Below are positions 38,910 to 48,501 of a stretch of DNA of 64,000 bases, piece by piece. Location of the stretch: assembly GCF_000312665.1 (NCBI RefSeq), contig NZ_HF536778.1, forward strand, positions 308,427-372,426. Direction: 5' to 3'. Numbering within the stretch: the first letter of the stretch is position 1; each line of letters starts with the position of its first letter. The DNA is from Rhizobium mesoamericanum STM3625 (GTDB lineage Bacteria > Pseudomonadota > Alphaproteobacteria > Rhizobiales > Rhizobiaceae). The notes under the pieces were generated by a model, which had not been told where the DNA came from, made no database searches, and was given only the letters and a program-made list of their open reading frames with translations. A program made the translations under genes and the position numbers.

Positions 38910-40877
38910 TCAGATTACAACATCATTGATATCGCTGATCCAACGGGTTTGCCGGGTGGATTCCAGTGTCCCTTGTGCATCAAAGGGGCGAACCGCGGAA
39001 AAATCGAGCCCGGTCTCACCTTCAATTGCAGCGATGGTGGTCTGGATCCGGCGCTTGCGCATCTGATCGATGGTGTAGGGCTTCAGCCCGGAGAACACCT
39101 TCGCCTCATAGAGCGCCTGCACGTACTGCGTCTGACCGACGATGAAGGCGGCGGCTGCCACCTTGGTGGCGGATTTCTGAAGGACTGCGATCTTCCAGAA
39201 AGACAATGGAATTTTCCAAGGCCCACCCTTTCGGCCTTTGCCATACAGAGGATCGTCTTCCCGAAAAATCGGGCCTGTAAAAATGGTCAACCGCTTGTCC
39301 GTGCTTTGCGCTTTGTCGAGCAGGTAGTCTTCGAGATTGCCCCAGTCGATGTCGTTGTAGGTTTGGACCTGTGGGGCCGCGTTGGTGTAGTGGAAGGTAT
39401 CCTCTGCCCCCAATTGCGACTCGACCAGCGCCTGGTTGACATCGTTCATGGCGCTCCAGCAGGGATCAAGCAGCCGAACCTGGTGTCCGCGGCTGAATTG
39501 CACCGGATCTTTTCCCTTGTTCTCATAGAATTCTCCGTCCGGCTGGTATTCCGGCGCGATACGCGCATCGCGCCGCCACGTGTCCTTCCCCGGACCGGGA
39601 TGGACCAGCTTGTTGCCGTCGATATTGACGGCGGTCAGCAGCGGAAACTTCCGGTCTGCACGGATTACAGACGTGAAGTCGTGATAAGCAAGTTCGTGAC
39701 CGGACCCATCCAGCAGCGGCGCAATCTGTTCTTGCGCGAGCCACGGTGCATATATCTCGGGAAGGTCGATCCGGGTGGTGAGAAAGAGTGGATCATAGCC
39801 GGTGACGCCGGCCCAACGCTTGAGCGCGAGAGGCTTTCGGTCCGCCTCGAGAAGAGCTTCGCCCTGGATGCCGCCTTGAGACAGGGACGGCAGCCCAAGC
39901 GAGGTATCAAGCCGGTCCAACACAAGGCCCGCCTGCGGCTGTTCAAAGCGCTGTCTTTCGAGCAGGCCAAAAATTGCACTAATGCGGACACCTTCATTGG
40001 CGATCCAGACAGTTTTGTTCTCAGGCCTTCCGGGCTTCTTCGGCTCAGGGACTGCCTTGTGGTGCAGGGCCAGGACCTGCCATTGGTCGTTCAGCACCGG
40101 GGCGCCGGATGAGCCCGGCTCCGTATCCGTCGAATAGTGGATGAAATGATCAAGGTTGACGTCGGGGGCCGCGTCCGGATCAAGAATAATGATCTGGCTT
40201 GCTCGTATAGCAATCTGTTTCGGCTCGCTGTTCGGGTGCTGGATGATCGTCACCCACTTGCCATCGATCGCCTTGCCGGAAAGCGGGATCAGCGGCAGCC
40301 GGCCATAACGGTCGATCGGTACGCCCTCATCCGACAATGGCGTGACCGCGACAAACGTGATGTCGAGCTCAGCGTTGGTGTAAAAGATCTCGTGCGGACG
40401 CAGATTGAACCTGACGCCTTCGCGAAGAACCCCATCGATATCGTGCTCATAACCGAATTCGGCTTCGCATTGGCTGGCTTCATCGGCATTGCCGAGCACA
40501 TGGTGGTTGGTTAGCAAAAGTCGTGGCCCGACCAGAAACCCCGTCCCATACCAGGCTCCGCCATCGCTCGGCACCTTGATCCGGCAAACGGCAGCAGCCG
40601 CCCGTCGCCCACGATCGAGGAAGTTGATCGACATCAGGTCGCTTTGGCCGATGATCCGCTCGAAGCCGTTTGGATCGCTGCGCGGTGATTCAAGAAAACT
40701 CTTGCGAGCCGAAAAACGACTATCGGCTTCCGCGCGAGCCCGCCTCAGGTCGCGCTCTTCGGCCGGGACGTAATTGAATTCCGCAAGCGCAACCTTTTCT
40801 ACCTCGACGGAAAGCGCGGCCGATTGGGTGGCGACGATATCGTTTTGGCCAACTGCCGCTTCCGGGTCTTTCTCCAT
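38910..40877 (-). CDS. Trypsin-like serine protease fused to NUC1-type endonuclease
   Basis: 655 residues with two catalytic domains. Residues ~90-310 are a chymotrypsin-fold protease (Glu-specific/V8-like) with the triad His126 in LLLTNHHVLG, Asp172 in AELDITFV and Ser257 in EPGSSGAP. Residues ~360-640 are a DNA/RNA non-specific endonuclease (NucA/EndoG): His465 in FSRGHQVRLLD (family DRGH; the usual Asp is Ser here) and the metal site in HYTNAAPQ followed by NDIDWGNLED. No signal peptide or membrane helix, so intracellular. Start ATG 40877 has GGAG upstream; an ATG at 40961 is possible. Linking a protease to a nuclease suggests proteolytic activation or a suicide effector; this is inference. 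Divergent from the DyP cluster. Confidence 0.85.
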   Translation of the reverse strand: MEKDPEAAVGQNDIVATQSAALSVEVEKVALAEFNYVPAEERDLRRARAEADSRFSARKSFLESPRSDPNGFERIIGQSDLMSINFLDRGRRAAAAVCRIKVPSDGGAWYGTGFLVGPRLLLTNHHVLGNADEASQCEAEFGYEHDIDGVLREGVRFNLRPHEIFYTNAELDITFVAVTPLSDEGVPIDRYGRLPLIPLSGKAIDGKWVTIIQHPNSEPKQIAIRASQIIILDPDAAPDVNLDHFIHYSTDTEPGSSGAPVLNDQWQVLALHHKAVPEPKKPGRPENKTVWIANEGVRISAIFGLLERQRFEQPQAGLVLDRLDTSLGLPSLSQGGIQGEALLEADRKPLALKRWAGVTGYDPLFLTTRIDLPEIYAPWLAQEQIAPLLDGSGHELAYHDFTSVIRADRKFPLLTAVNIDGNKLVHPGPGKDTWRRDARIAPEYQPDGEFYENKGKDPVQFSRGHQVRLLDPCWSAMNDVNQALVESQLGAEDTFHYTNAAPQVQTYNDIDWGNLEDYLLDKAQSTDKRLTIFTGPIFREDDPLYGKGRKGGPWKIPLSFWKIAVLQKSATKVAAAAFIVGQTQYVQALYEAKVFSGLKPYTIDQMRKRRIQTTIAAIEGETGLDFSAVRPFDAQGTLESTRQTRWISDINDVVI

Positions 40878-41246
40878 GCTGATCTCCGATCTGGACGAAG
40901 TGGGTGTGATGCGGGTTTCGACGTTCGCTTTTTGGGGTGACGAAAAGGCAGCGGAGAGCACATTGTACTTCGCGTAAGGAATTGAACCGCGTTCACGTTA
41001 AGCGCGAAACCGGTTTTGTAGTAGTGTCTTGTTCAGTACGCCGCCAATTTACTTCGCTAAAGTTGACAGCTTTATGAAAAGACGATCGCTCCAAGCATTT
41101 CCGATGGATTTTGCTTGAAGACCCACGAATAAAATGAAACAGGTATTGCACGCCTGACGCGAGAGGTCGTCATCAGCCTCGTGGGGGAATCGGCGGGACC
41201 TTGCAGCAGTGGGTAGCTTGCATTCTTCGTGAGCTAGGGGGCAAAC
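40878..41246. promoter_or_regulatory. Divergent intergenic region between protease-nuclease and DyP genes
   Basis: About 370 bases separating oppositely transcribed genes, so both promoters should lie here. No strong palindrome or gene was seen. GAGCTAGGGGGCAAAC gives the ribosome site of the DyP gene. Confidence 0.45.
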
Positions 41247-44243
41247 ATGACGCAATCGCTTGTGACGAGTGCAATCCCGTTCAAATTCGACAGAGCCGAT
41301 CGCGTCGATGCAAAGCTCAAGCAGTTCCGCCCTGAGCTGTTCGGCAAAGATGGGCTAATCCGCGTCGCCCTGCGAGACCAGGGCGTCCATTTCATGTCGA
41401 TCACCGTGGTTCGCGGCGATGTCGGAGAGCCTACGTATCTGGTATTCGAAATGTCGGTCGACGGCGAGCCGCAACATGCCTTCGACACGGTCGGCACCAA
41501 GCTGGCATCGTTCGTCAGCGAAATCCTGTCGGTTGCCGAAATAAAAGCGGCAAGTACCCTCAGTCGTCTTCTCACGTCCCACCACATTCGCACCGGGCAA
41601 GGTCTGTTCGATGTCCCAGGTCTCGACTTCTGTGGCACGCCAGGCATGACCGTGACACGGATCAAGCGAGAGTATGCGCTTGCCCGCGAACTCCGTTCCT
41701 ATTTCGATACCAACCCTGCCGCAGGGGCACCGCTGGACACCGTTTTGCGCGTGCGGGATTTCGTCAAAGCCGATGCCGACCTGGCTCCGCTGCTGGACCC
41801 CGAGCCATTTCCGCGCCTCACCGCTGAAGAGGCCCCCGGCCTTGATTTCGGCTTCATCCTATCTCTGGCTTTTCAAGGGCTCATCAAGTTCTTCTGGCCG
41901 GTTCTTTTTCTGCTCGGCCTTCTCGTTGTTACCGCGACAATTGCGGCAGGGCTTTCGCAAGGCTTCGCGGTCGGCGTGATCGCCTTCATCGTTTCAACGA
42001 TTGTCGCAGCCGTCGCAATTCTTGCGATCGTCGCGAATGTCTACCTCGGCCTGCGGCGGCTCGAATCGGCCAACACGCCGGTCGACACCTTGGTCGATCC
42101 TGATGTGATGGCGTCGCTGACGGAAGCTGAAAATCTCAAGGACACGCAGCAAAACCATCTTGCCGGCATTTCGGTCATGCAGGCCGGAGCGTTGCGGGGC
42201 CTGACGCTAAGAATAGCGTTCTGGGTGATCGGGCAGATGGCAACAAAACGATTCCGTCCCGGGTTTCTTGGCGATATCAGCACGATCCACTATGCCCGTT
42301 GGCTGCGATTGCCGAAAACCAACAAACTTCTGTTTTTCTCGAATTACGGCGGCAGTTGGGAAAGCTATCTGGAGGACTTCATCACGAGGGCGTCGAACGG
42401 CCTGACCGCCGTCTGGAGCAATACAGTCGGTTTTCCACGTACTGAAAACCTGTTCTTCAAGGGCGCAACTGATGGCGACCGGTTCAAACGCTGGGCGCGC
42501 AGGCAACAGCAGCCGACATGGTTCTGGTACAGCGCCTATCCACATCTGACGACGGCGCGCATCCGCACCAACGCCGCGATCCGCCAAGGGCTTGGGACGG
42601 TGTCGACGGAAGATGAGGCGGCGGCGTGGCTGGGGCTGTTCGGCTCGAAGGTAAGGCCGGCGACGTTGATTGAAACCTTCGAGGTCCAGACGCTGCTATA
42701 CGGCGGCTTGAGCAAACACCCTTATGCGAGATGTCTTGCGATCAAATTTTCCGACGACCCCAAACAGGCATGCGCCTGGCTGAAATCGATCGAGGACCAG
42801 ATCACCTTCGGAGATCAACCCCCGGCCGACAAGGTGTTGATTTTCGCGCTGACGGCGGATGGCTTGAAGCGCTTGGGCCTGCCTTCCGATGTCGGGGACT
42901 CCTTCCCGACCGCATTCCGCTTGGGGATGGGCTCGCCCGGCCGGGCCAACCTGCTTGCCGATACCGGCGATGACAAAGCCGGCACATGGCTGTGGGGCGG
43001 GCCGGAAAAAGCAATCGACGCGACGCTGCTGCTTTACGCAGATTCACAAACCACTCTTGTCTCATATGCCAGCGAGTTGAGCTCGGGCATCGATGCCGCC
43101 GGAGGAAAGGTGCTGCATCAGGTGACACCGACACCGTTGCCCCAGCCGAGACCGGGCGAAACGGCAGCGCAAATCGTCAGAGAGCCATTCGGCTTCGCCG
43201 ACGGCATATCACAACCGATCATAAAGGGTACGCGGCGCTGGATGCGCCAGTCGGACGCCATTCATGCCGTTGAGCCGGGAGAATTCTTGCTTGGTTATCC
43301 CGACACGCGCGGCTTCTTCCCGCCATCACCGCAGGTGCCGGCCGCGATGGACCACGACAATCTTTTGCCGCTCGCCGATCCGAAGCACTCCCGCGGCACT
43401 TATCAGCCGGATTTCGAAATGAGCAGCGCGACTGCCGCCCGTGACCTCGGACGAAACGGCACGTTCCTGGTGATCCGTCAGCTCGCACAGTATGTCGATG
43501 TCTTCAACGATTACGTGAATGATGCGGCCGCCCGCTATGCCGGCCATCCGGCAATCCCGGATCAGCTCGAACCGCAGCTGTTGCCGGAATGGATCGGTGC
43601 GAAGATGGTCGGTCGCTGGAAGGACGGTTCCTCGCTGGTGCGGTATCCGAATGGTCCGGCAACGGGGAAACAGCATGGCGAAACGTTTCGCCCTGACAAC
43701 GATTTCCTTCCTGGGGCCGAGGATCCACTCGGCGCGCGTTGTCCCTTGGGGGCCCACATTCGCCGATCCAATCCACGCGACAGTCTGGCGCCGGGCTCAA
43801 AGGATGAGCTTTCGATCGTCAATCGTCATCGCATCCTGCGCGTTGGACGAGGCTTCGACGCAGTTGGCGGTAGCGATCCGGAGGAGCAAAAGCCCGGTCT
43901 CCTTTTCATGTGCCTCAACGCCGACATCGAACGTCAATTCGAATTCGTTCAGCAGACCTGGGCCACAGCCTGGCAGTTCCACGGATTGGAAAACGAAGTC
44001 GATCCGATCACCGGTCGTGGGGGCGGCATGGGGCGGCTGACGATCCCATCGGCGCGCGGCCCGCTGAACCTGACGGGGATAAAGGATTTCGTGCGGATGC
44101 GCGGTGGGGCTTACCTGTTCATGCCGAGCAGAAGTGCCGTTCGGTTCCTCGCCCGCATTGAGCAAGGACCCGACGCTGAAATGCCGCCCCCGCGCGAAGA
44201 CAAGCTCAATGAAGAACGGTCGTTGCTGAGCACGAAAGACTGA
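41247..44243 (+). CDS. Giant membrane-anchored DyP-type peroxidase
   Basis: 998 residues; ordinary DyP peroxidases have 300-500. Residues 1-200 form a soluble domain with no family I recognise. Residues ~202-268 hold two to three membrane helices (IKFFWPVLFLLGLLVVTATI, AVGVIAFIVSTIVAAVAILA). Residues ~320-440 form another unassigned region. The C-terminal half is a DyP haem peroxidase: GFADGISQP (GxxDG motif with catalytic Asp) near 648 and the proximal His in CPLGAHIRRSNPRD near 831, followed by RHRILRVGRGF. No Tat signal is visible, and the topology of the haem domain is uncertain. Heads a plus-strand cluster of exported enzymes. Confidence 0.87.
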   Translation: MTQSLVTSAIPFKFDRADRVDAKLKQFRPELFGKDGLIRVALRDQGVHFMSITVVRGDVGEPTYLVFEMSVDGEPQHAFDTVGTKLASFVSEILSVAEIKAASTLSRLLTSHHIRTGQGLFDVPGLDFCGTPGMTVTRIKREYALARELRSYFDTNPAAGAPLDTVLRVRDFVKADADLAPLLDPEPFPRLTAEEAPGLDFGFILSLAFQGLIKFFWPVLFLLGLLVVTATIAAGLSQGFAVGVIAFIVSTIVAAVAILAIVANVYLGLRRLESANTPVDTLVDPDVMASLTEAENLKDTQQNHLAGISVMQAGALRGLTLRIAFWVIGQMATKRFRPGFLGDISTIHYARWLRLPKTNKLLFFSNYGGSWESYLEDFITRASNGLTAVWSNTVGFPRTENLFFKGATDGDRFKRWARRQQQPTWFWYSAYPHLTTARIRTNAAIRQGLGTVSTEDEAAAWLGLFGSKVRPATLIETFEVQTLLYGGLSKHPYARCLAIKFSDDPKQACAWLKSIEDQITFGDQPPADKVLIFALTADGLKRLGLPSDVGDSFPTAFRLGMGSPGRANLLADTGDDKAGTWLWGGPEKAIDATLLLYADSQTTLVSYASELSSGIDAAGGKVLHQVTPTPLPQPRPGETAAQIVREPFGFADGISQPIIKGTRRWMRQSDAIHAVEPGEFLLGYPDTRGFFPPSPQVPAAMDHDNLLPLADPKHSRGTYQPDFEMSSATAARDLGRNGTFLVIRQLAQYVDVFNDYVNDAAARYAGHPAIPDQLEPQLLPEWIGAKMVGRWKDGSSLVRYPNGPATGKQHGETFRPDNDFLPGAEDPLGARCPLGAHIRRSNPRDSLAPGSKDELSIVNRHRILRVGRGFDAVGGSDPEEQKPGLLFMCLNADIERQFEFVQQTWATAWQFHGLENEVDPITGRGGGMGRLTIPSARGPLNLTGIKDFVRMRGGAYLFMPSRSAVRFLARIEQGPDAEMPPPREDKLNEERSLLSTKD

Positions 44244-44324
44244 GGGCAAAGCGTCCGACGACGTGCACCTTGCAGATGTGGATGGCGACATGCCGCGTGA
44301 ATGACCAAGATCTCGGAGGGAAAA

Positions 44325-45422
44325 ATGCTGGGACGTTTGATATGTGTAGCGCTTTTCGGAATGGCCGCGCCGATCCAGGCCGTGGCGGCGGATTTCACAC
44401 TCGGCAACTGGAACATTCAAACGCTGGTCTACCCCGGCGACCCCAAGACCGTTTTCCCCGATGACCATATCCGCACCCAGCAGGACTACGCCGACCTCAG
44501 ACACTGGCGTGACGCGGTATCTGCAGATGTCCTGTTTCTACAAGAGGTCACAAGCCCTTCTGCGCTGGACGCGGTTTTTCCCGTGGCCGAGGGTTGGGAG
44601 CATTGCATCAGCGGCCAATTTGCGGAGGCCGAGGGCCAGAATATCGCTCCAGTTTGTACCAAGAATGGCATGACCGCTGTCAAGCAGACGACTGCGACGC
44701 GCGTGCAATACCCGGCAGTGGCCATTCGCCCGAACTCACAGCTGAAGATCATTTCTGCGGCGGACTATAAGCCGCTCGACGTCACCTTCGACGACAATGG
44801 AACGATCCGCCGGATCCGATGGGGCCTGGACATCACGATCCGGTCGCCGGGCGGGTCGACGTTGCGGGTGCTTGATGTTCATCTCAAGAGTGGCTGCTTC
44901 GACGACTTTATCAGTTTCAAACTCTGGAACATCGATCCGGCAACCGGGCAGCCAGCCAGCCGGGCATGCGATACCCTGGGACAACAGATGTATCCGCTTC
45001 GCAAATGGATCGAGGCGCGCGAAACCGCGGGCGAAGCGTGGATGATCGTCGGTGACTTCAATCGCCGCCTCGACGCGCAGCCGGGTGCGATCCCCGATGA
45101 AGTTTGGATTGCACTGAGCGGCTATAGCGCCGACAAGACCGGTCACGACAGGGATCCGCGGTCGGATGTTCAACTCTTCCGGCAGCCCTATGAAAACATG
45201 TCGACATGTTGGCGCGAATTCCGCCAGCCGAACCCATCCGGCATCGCCAACCCCGACGACTATAACATTCTTCCCATCGAGTTCTTCCTCTACGGCACCC
45301 GGGCCGCAGCCATGATCGTGCCGGAATCGGAAAAGCAATTTCCCTGGCCCAACCCGACGCCGGGCGACAAGGTGCGCCTCTCCGATCACTGCCCCAGCAG
45401 TCTAGCCATCAAGATGAACTAG
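44325..45422 (+). CDS. Exported endonuclease/exonuclease/phosphatase-family protein
   Basis: 365 residues after ATG 44325, which has GGAGGG seven bases upstream; the ATG at 44301 has no ribosome site. A signal peptide ends near IQAVAA-DF. EEP-fold motifs occur in order: GNWNIQT, VLFLQEV (metal-binding Glu), LDVHLKSGC, VGDFNRRLD (Asp/Asn) and LSDHCPS (catalytic His). Substrate may be DNA, phosphoinositide or another phosphoester, acting outside the cytoplasm. The stop TAG overlaps the ribosome site of the next gene, implying cotranscription. Confidence 0.88.
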   Translation: MLGRLICVALFGMAAPIQAVAADFTLGNWNIQTLVYPGDPKTVFPDDHIRTQQDYADLRHWRDAVSADVLFLQEVTSPSALDAVFPVAEGWEHCISGQFAEAEGQNIAPVCTKNGMTAVKQTTATRVQYPAVAIRPNSQLKIISAADYKPLDVTFDDNGTIRRIRWGLDITIRSPGGSTLRVLDVHLKSGCFDDFISFKLWNIDPATGQPASRACDTLGQQMYPLRKWIEARETAGEAWMIVGDFNRRLDAQPGAIPDEVWIALSGYSADKTGHDRDPRSDVQLFRQPYENMSTCWREFRQPNPSGIANPDDYNILPIEFFLYGTRAAAMIVPESEKQFPWPNPTPGDKVRLSDHCPSSLAIKMN

Positions 45423-45434
45423 GAGGACCGGCCA

Positions 45435-46472
45435 TTGAAAATGCAACTGAGTTATGCGCTGGCCGTCATGCTGATTGCGGGCGCTCCGAATGCGAATGCG
45501 GCGTCGCCGACCGTCCGAGACGAGTTCGATGCCACGAGCGTGTCCGACAACTGGTTTTCATGCGGTCGGGACGAAAACAGGTTCTCCTTCGGCAAAATCC
45601 CGGATGAGGCAAGGTCAGCGGCAACACAGATCGTCAGGGCGCTGCCGCAAAATAATGTGCTGGCCTTTGCCTGGCATCCCAAAGGATGCGCGCGTGAAGA
45701 CGGCACCTACGATCGCGATGGCAGCGAACGCTCGGAACTGTGGGAAGCGGAGAAGGTTCTGGCGCCGATGGGCACCGACATTTGGTACCGTTTCGACATG
45801 TTCGTCGATGCAAGCATCACGCCGACCACAGGACGATTTGTGATCGGACAATGGAAACAAACAAACTCCCCGCAAGACGCTCCTATCCTTGCCCAGCGTT
45901 TCAACGGCCGAGCTTTCACCGTCTCCATAGAACAGGATAACGCCGATCCGAACCGTGACCCGAAGAACGTCCTTTGCCGCGTTTTCATCGCCTCGCAGGA
46001 GACCGCCCCGGTCGAACCCGGATTTGGCAACGCACATACGCTCGTCAAGCCGGCGCAACTCCTCTCGTTGATGAAAAACCAGATGCTATCCGTCGGGCAT
46101 GACGCCGAGGATCTCGCCCATGGAGCAGCCCCGTTGTCGCTACCAGGCCTGACCGGATGTGCGCAAGGATTGTCGGTCACTCGCTATAATTCGCTACCCG
46201 ATCCGTTCGGGAAATGGACGACGATGGTTTATCACCTGCGTCTGGTCTCCGACAAAACAGGTCTGATTGAAATCTGGGCTGACGGGAAAAAGATCTCCAA
46301 AACCGAGGGCGTTATCGGCTTTAAGCCCTTTCTCGCGAAGGAGCGCGAATATTTCAAATTCGGCTCATATCGCAACCACGCCGAGTTCGAAACGGTGACG
46401 CGCCTCGATCACTTCATCCGCAGCGAGCGGAAAGCGGATGTCGATCCAGACGGTACGCTCGCGCCGCCCTGA
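45435..46472 (+). CDS. Exported heparin-lyase-I-like polysaccharide lyase
   Basis: 345 residues; signal peptide MKMQLSYALAVMLIAGAPNANA. The mature part matches the Polysacc_lyase (heparin lyase I-like, jelly-roll) pattern: RDGSERSELWEAEK, WYRFDMFVD, FVIGQWKQTNSPQDAPILAQ, WTTMVYHLRLVSDKTGLIEI and WADGKKI. It may cleave a uronic-acid-containing polysaccharide. TTG 45435 is taken as start because AGGAGG lies 8 bases upstream; ATG 45441 is the alternative. Confidence 0.8.
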   Translation: MKMQLSYALAVMLIAGAPNANAASPTVRDEFDATSVSDNWFSCGRDENRFSFGKIPDEARSAATQIVRALPQNNVLAFAWHPKGCAREDGTYDRDGSERSELWEAEKVLAPMGTDIWYRFDMFVDASITPTTGRFVIGQWKQTNSPQDAPILAQRFNGRAFTVSIEQDNADPNRDPKNVLCRVFIASQETAPVEPGFGNAHTLVKPAQLLSLMKNQMLSVGHDAEDLAHGAAPLSLPGLTGCAQGLSVTRYNSLPDPFGKWTTMVYHLRLVSDKTGLIEIWADGKKISKTEGVIGFKPFLAKEREYFKFGSYRNHAEFETVTRLDHFIRSERKADVDPDGTLAPP

Positions 46473-46553
46473 CCGACGACGAACTGGCGCAGGGCCGTGG
46501 GCCATGCGCCAAGAGGAAAAGCATATCCACGGATCGATGGAAGGAGAGTTAGC

Positions 46554-47069
46554 ATGAACCAGCGGGGGCTGACGGCCATGGCCACACCGAACAAACCTGT
46601 ATCCCCTGGACCATCCGGACTCTGGCGAGTTTTTCTCGTCACTTCCGTGTTGCTGGCCCTATCGTCGTCTGCGGAGGCCGGAAACGCCCTCGAGAATGCG
46701 ATAGAGAAAGCCCAGCCTTGCCAGTCGCTAAAGGTAAAGACTGGGCTGTTCAGCATCGGTGTGGACAAATTCGAGAAAGTCGAAATCGAAGAATTCGCCG
46801 TCGACGTGAAAGGGGATCTTGCGACAGCAAGAGCCATAGGTTCACTGACTTGCCGCACATCGGACGCTGCGGCCCTGAAAGGTAACGTCTCGGCCCGACT
46901 TAGTTTCGACGCGGAAATGAACCTCACCACCTGCGTGGTGAGCCGCCGAGACATCAAGCTTCTTTCCGCTGGTGGGACATTCGGCGACGTCGTGAAGGCG
47001 CTTGGCGAGCAGATTTCTCAATCACTTGGCGATGGCCTGTCCAACGAGGCCAAGAAATTGTGCGAGTAG
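46554..47069 (+). CDS. Small exported protein of unknown function
   Basis: 171 residues from ATG 46554 (AAGGAGAGTTAGC upstream). A hydrophobic segment WRVFLVTSVLLALSSSAEAG is a signal peptide or anchor. The mature part has three cysteines (PCQS, LTCRT, TTCVV) suggesting disulfides, and ends QSLGDGLSNEAKKLCE. Cotranscribed with the lyase. Not recognised. Confidence 0.7.
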   Translation: MNQRGLTAMATPNKPVSPGPSGLWRVFLVTSVLLALSSSAEAGNALENAIEKAQPCQSLKVKTGLFSIGVDKFEKVEIEEFAVDVKGDLATARAIGSLTCRTSDAAALKGNVSARLSFDAEMNLTTCVVSRRDIKLLSAGGTFGDVVKALGEQISQSLGDGLSNEAKKLCE

Positions 47070-47098
47070 CACGTGCGACAGCAAGAGGGGAACGGTAA

Positions 47099-47704
47099 AT
47101 GAGCGAAACATCTGCGGGAGATGCCGGAACGTTCCTAAAGGATCCAGTCGTCCGGCTTGCCCTCATTACTCTGGCGGGTCTTGTTCTAGCCCTATGGATC
47201 GCACGCGCGCCCACGAGCTATACCGGCAAGCTCCCGTTGATCGGCGACTATATTCCTCTCAAACTGAATGCCGTGTACTTCATTGTTTTTGGTCCGATTG
47301 TTGCCTCTTTCGTCGCGGCGGTTTTGTGGTTTCAAGCGGCCCGTGCCGAGCGACCGCCCTCCAAAAATCTGACCTCGGACAAAGGCGATCGTGATGCGAT
47401 CGCGCTGCTGATCATCTTTGCGCTTATCGTTATCGCGTCCGCTGCCCTGTCGCTGCAATATTTCCTCACATTGGCGCCGGCGGAGCTTTGCCCCTCACGG
47501 CCCCACTACGACTTCCTCTGGACGAACGTCCCCGGACCAACGCGCATCACCCACTGCATGAGCGACACGCAGGCAATAAACTTGGAATCGCCTTATTATT
47601 TTGAGCCGCAAATCCTCCAGTCGTGGGGACATGTTCTTTGGCCAGTTCTAATAACGGCTCTCCTCATCGGAACATGGCGTTCATGGCGCAAGACAGCTCG
47701 TTGA
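47099..47704 (+). CDS. Integral membrane protein of unknown function
   Basis: 201 residues, four predicted helices: LALITLAGLVLALWIA, NAVYFIVFGPIVASFVAAVL, AIALLIIFALIVIASAALSL and HVLWPVLITALLIGTW. A loop between helices 3 and 4 carries two cysteines. Preceded by a 30-base gap and GGGGAACGGTAA. Last gene of the DyP cluster; perhaps a scaffold. Confidence 0.75.
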   Translation: MSETSAGDAGTFLKDPVVRLALITLAGLVLALWIARAPTSYTGKLPLIGDYIPLKLNAVYFIVFGPIVASFVAAVLWFQAARAERPPSKNLTSDKGDRDAIALLIIFALIVIASAALSLQYFLTLAPAELCPSRPHYDFLWTNVPGPTRITHCMSDTQAINLESPYYFEPQILQSWGHVLWPVLITALLIGTWRSWRKTAR

Positions 47705-48501
47705 TGAACGGATTCCGCGATCTGGCTGTCGTCCCATGTGTGGGAAGTTCCCAAGAGCGTTCATTGCTTTGATCATAGGCAGAGAACTGGGTCACCAGCT
47801 GCGGCGGTCGACCTCGAAAAAGTGGTCTGGAAAGTCCGCCTACGGAGATTGGCACGCACGACGGCGGCTACGTAGCAGATGCCTGCTGACTTTCGCTCGT
47901 GAGTCCGAGAGTCTCGAAAAGAGCCCGCAAGTCTGGGTCACTGACTGCCCATCGGTTCGGATCGTGTCGTCGCCTAATGCAGGCCACTGCATATCTTTCC
48001 CACTGCATATCGAATGCCAGAACCGTTCTAGTATGCAGACAAGTAGATATCAAGTGATGTGCATAACTGGAGCGCCGTGACCCGTGGGCACGCCATCGAT
48101 CCGCCGGGCACTCGATGTGCAGATCGAGCTACATTGACTGAGCTCGACCGCGACAGGCCACCGCAAAATCGCGAAAATCATGGGCGGAACGTCATCGACC
48201 CCGTCGCCCGCACACTCACCATTCTGCCCCTCCGACAGGTGACTGCGCCAGCATGTGAAGAAAAGGCCAATACTTTCTCAATTCTCTAATCGATTAGAGT
48301 TGTAATGAGCAGTTTTTCCCGTTTACTTGCTGCTCAACTACTGCGTAAAAGAAATTCAGCACCGATTCGGTAGCTTATCCCCTGCCTTTGACGTACTCGC
48401 GGTTCGTGGCGCCGACTGGACGATCAAAAGAATGCCAGCCCGCTTACCGGCGGCCGGCAGTAGTACCTTGGGGCCGGTTGGCAAGCCACAGGAGTATGTC
48501 A
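47705..48501. other. About 800 bases upstream of the ubiquitin-like operon
   Basis: Mostly without recognised genes. A minus-strand frame at 47868-48053 (RRRHDPNRWAVSDPDLRALF) is protein-like and may be a C-terminal gene fragment. The right part should contain the Ubl-operon promoter (see palindrome at 48284). Confidence 0.4.
48284..48299. promoter_or_regulatory. 16-bp perfect palindrome upstream of the Ubl operon
   Basis: CTCTAATCGATTAGAG is an uninterrupted palindrome in an A/T-rich stretch about 200 bases before the Ubl start. It is a good candidate operator for a dimeric regulator of the conjugation operon, but no cognate regulator gene is adjacent. Confidence 0.45.

Noticed and set aside
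38712..40112. 466-codon open frame on the plus strand
   Set aside because: Antisense to the protease-nuclease gene, whose catalytic motifs are clear; no family features in this frame.
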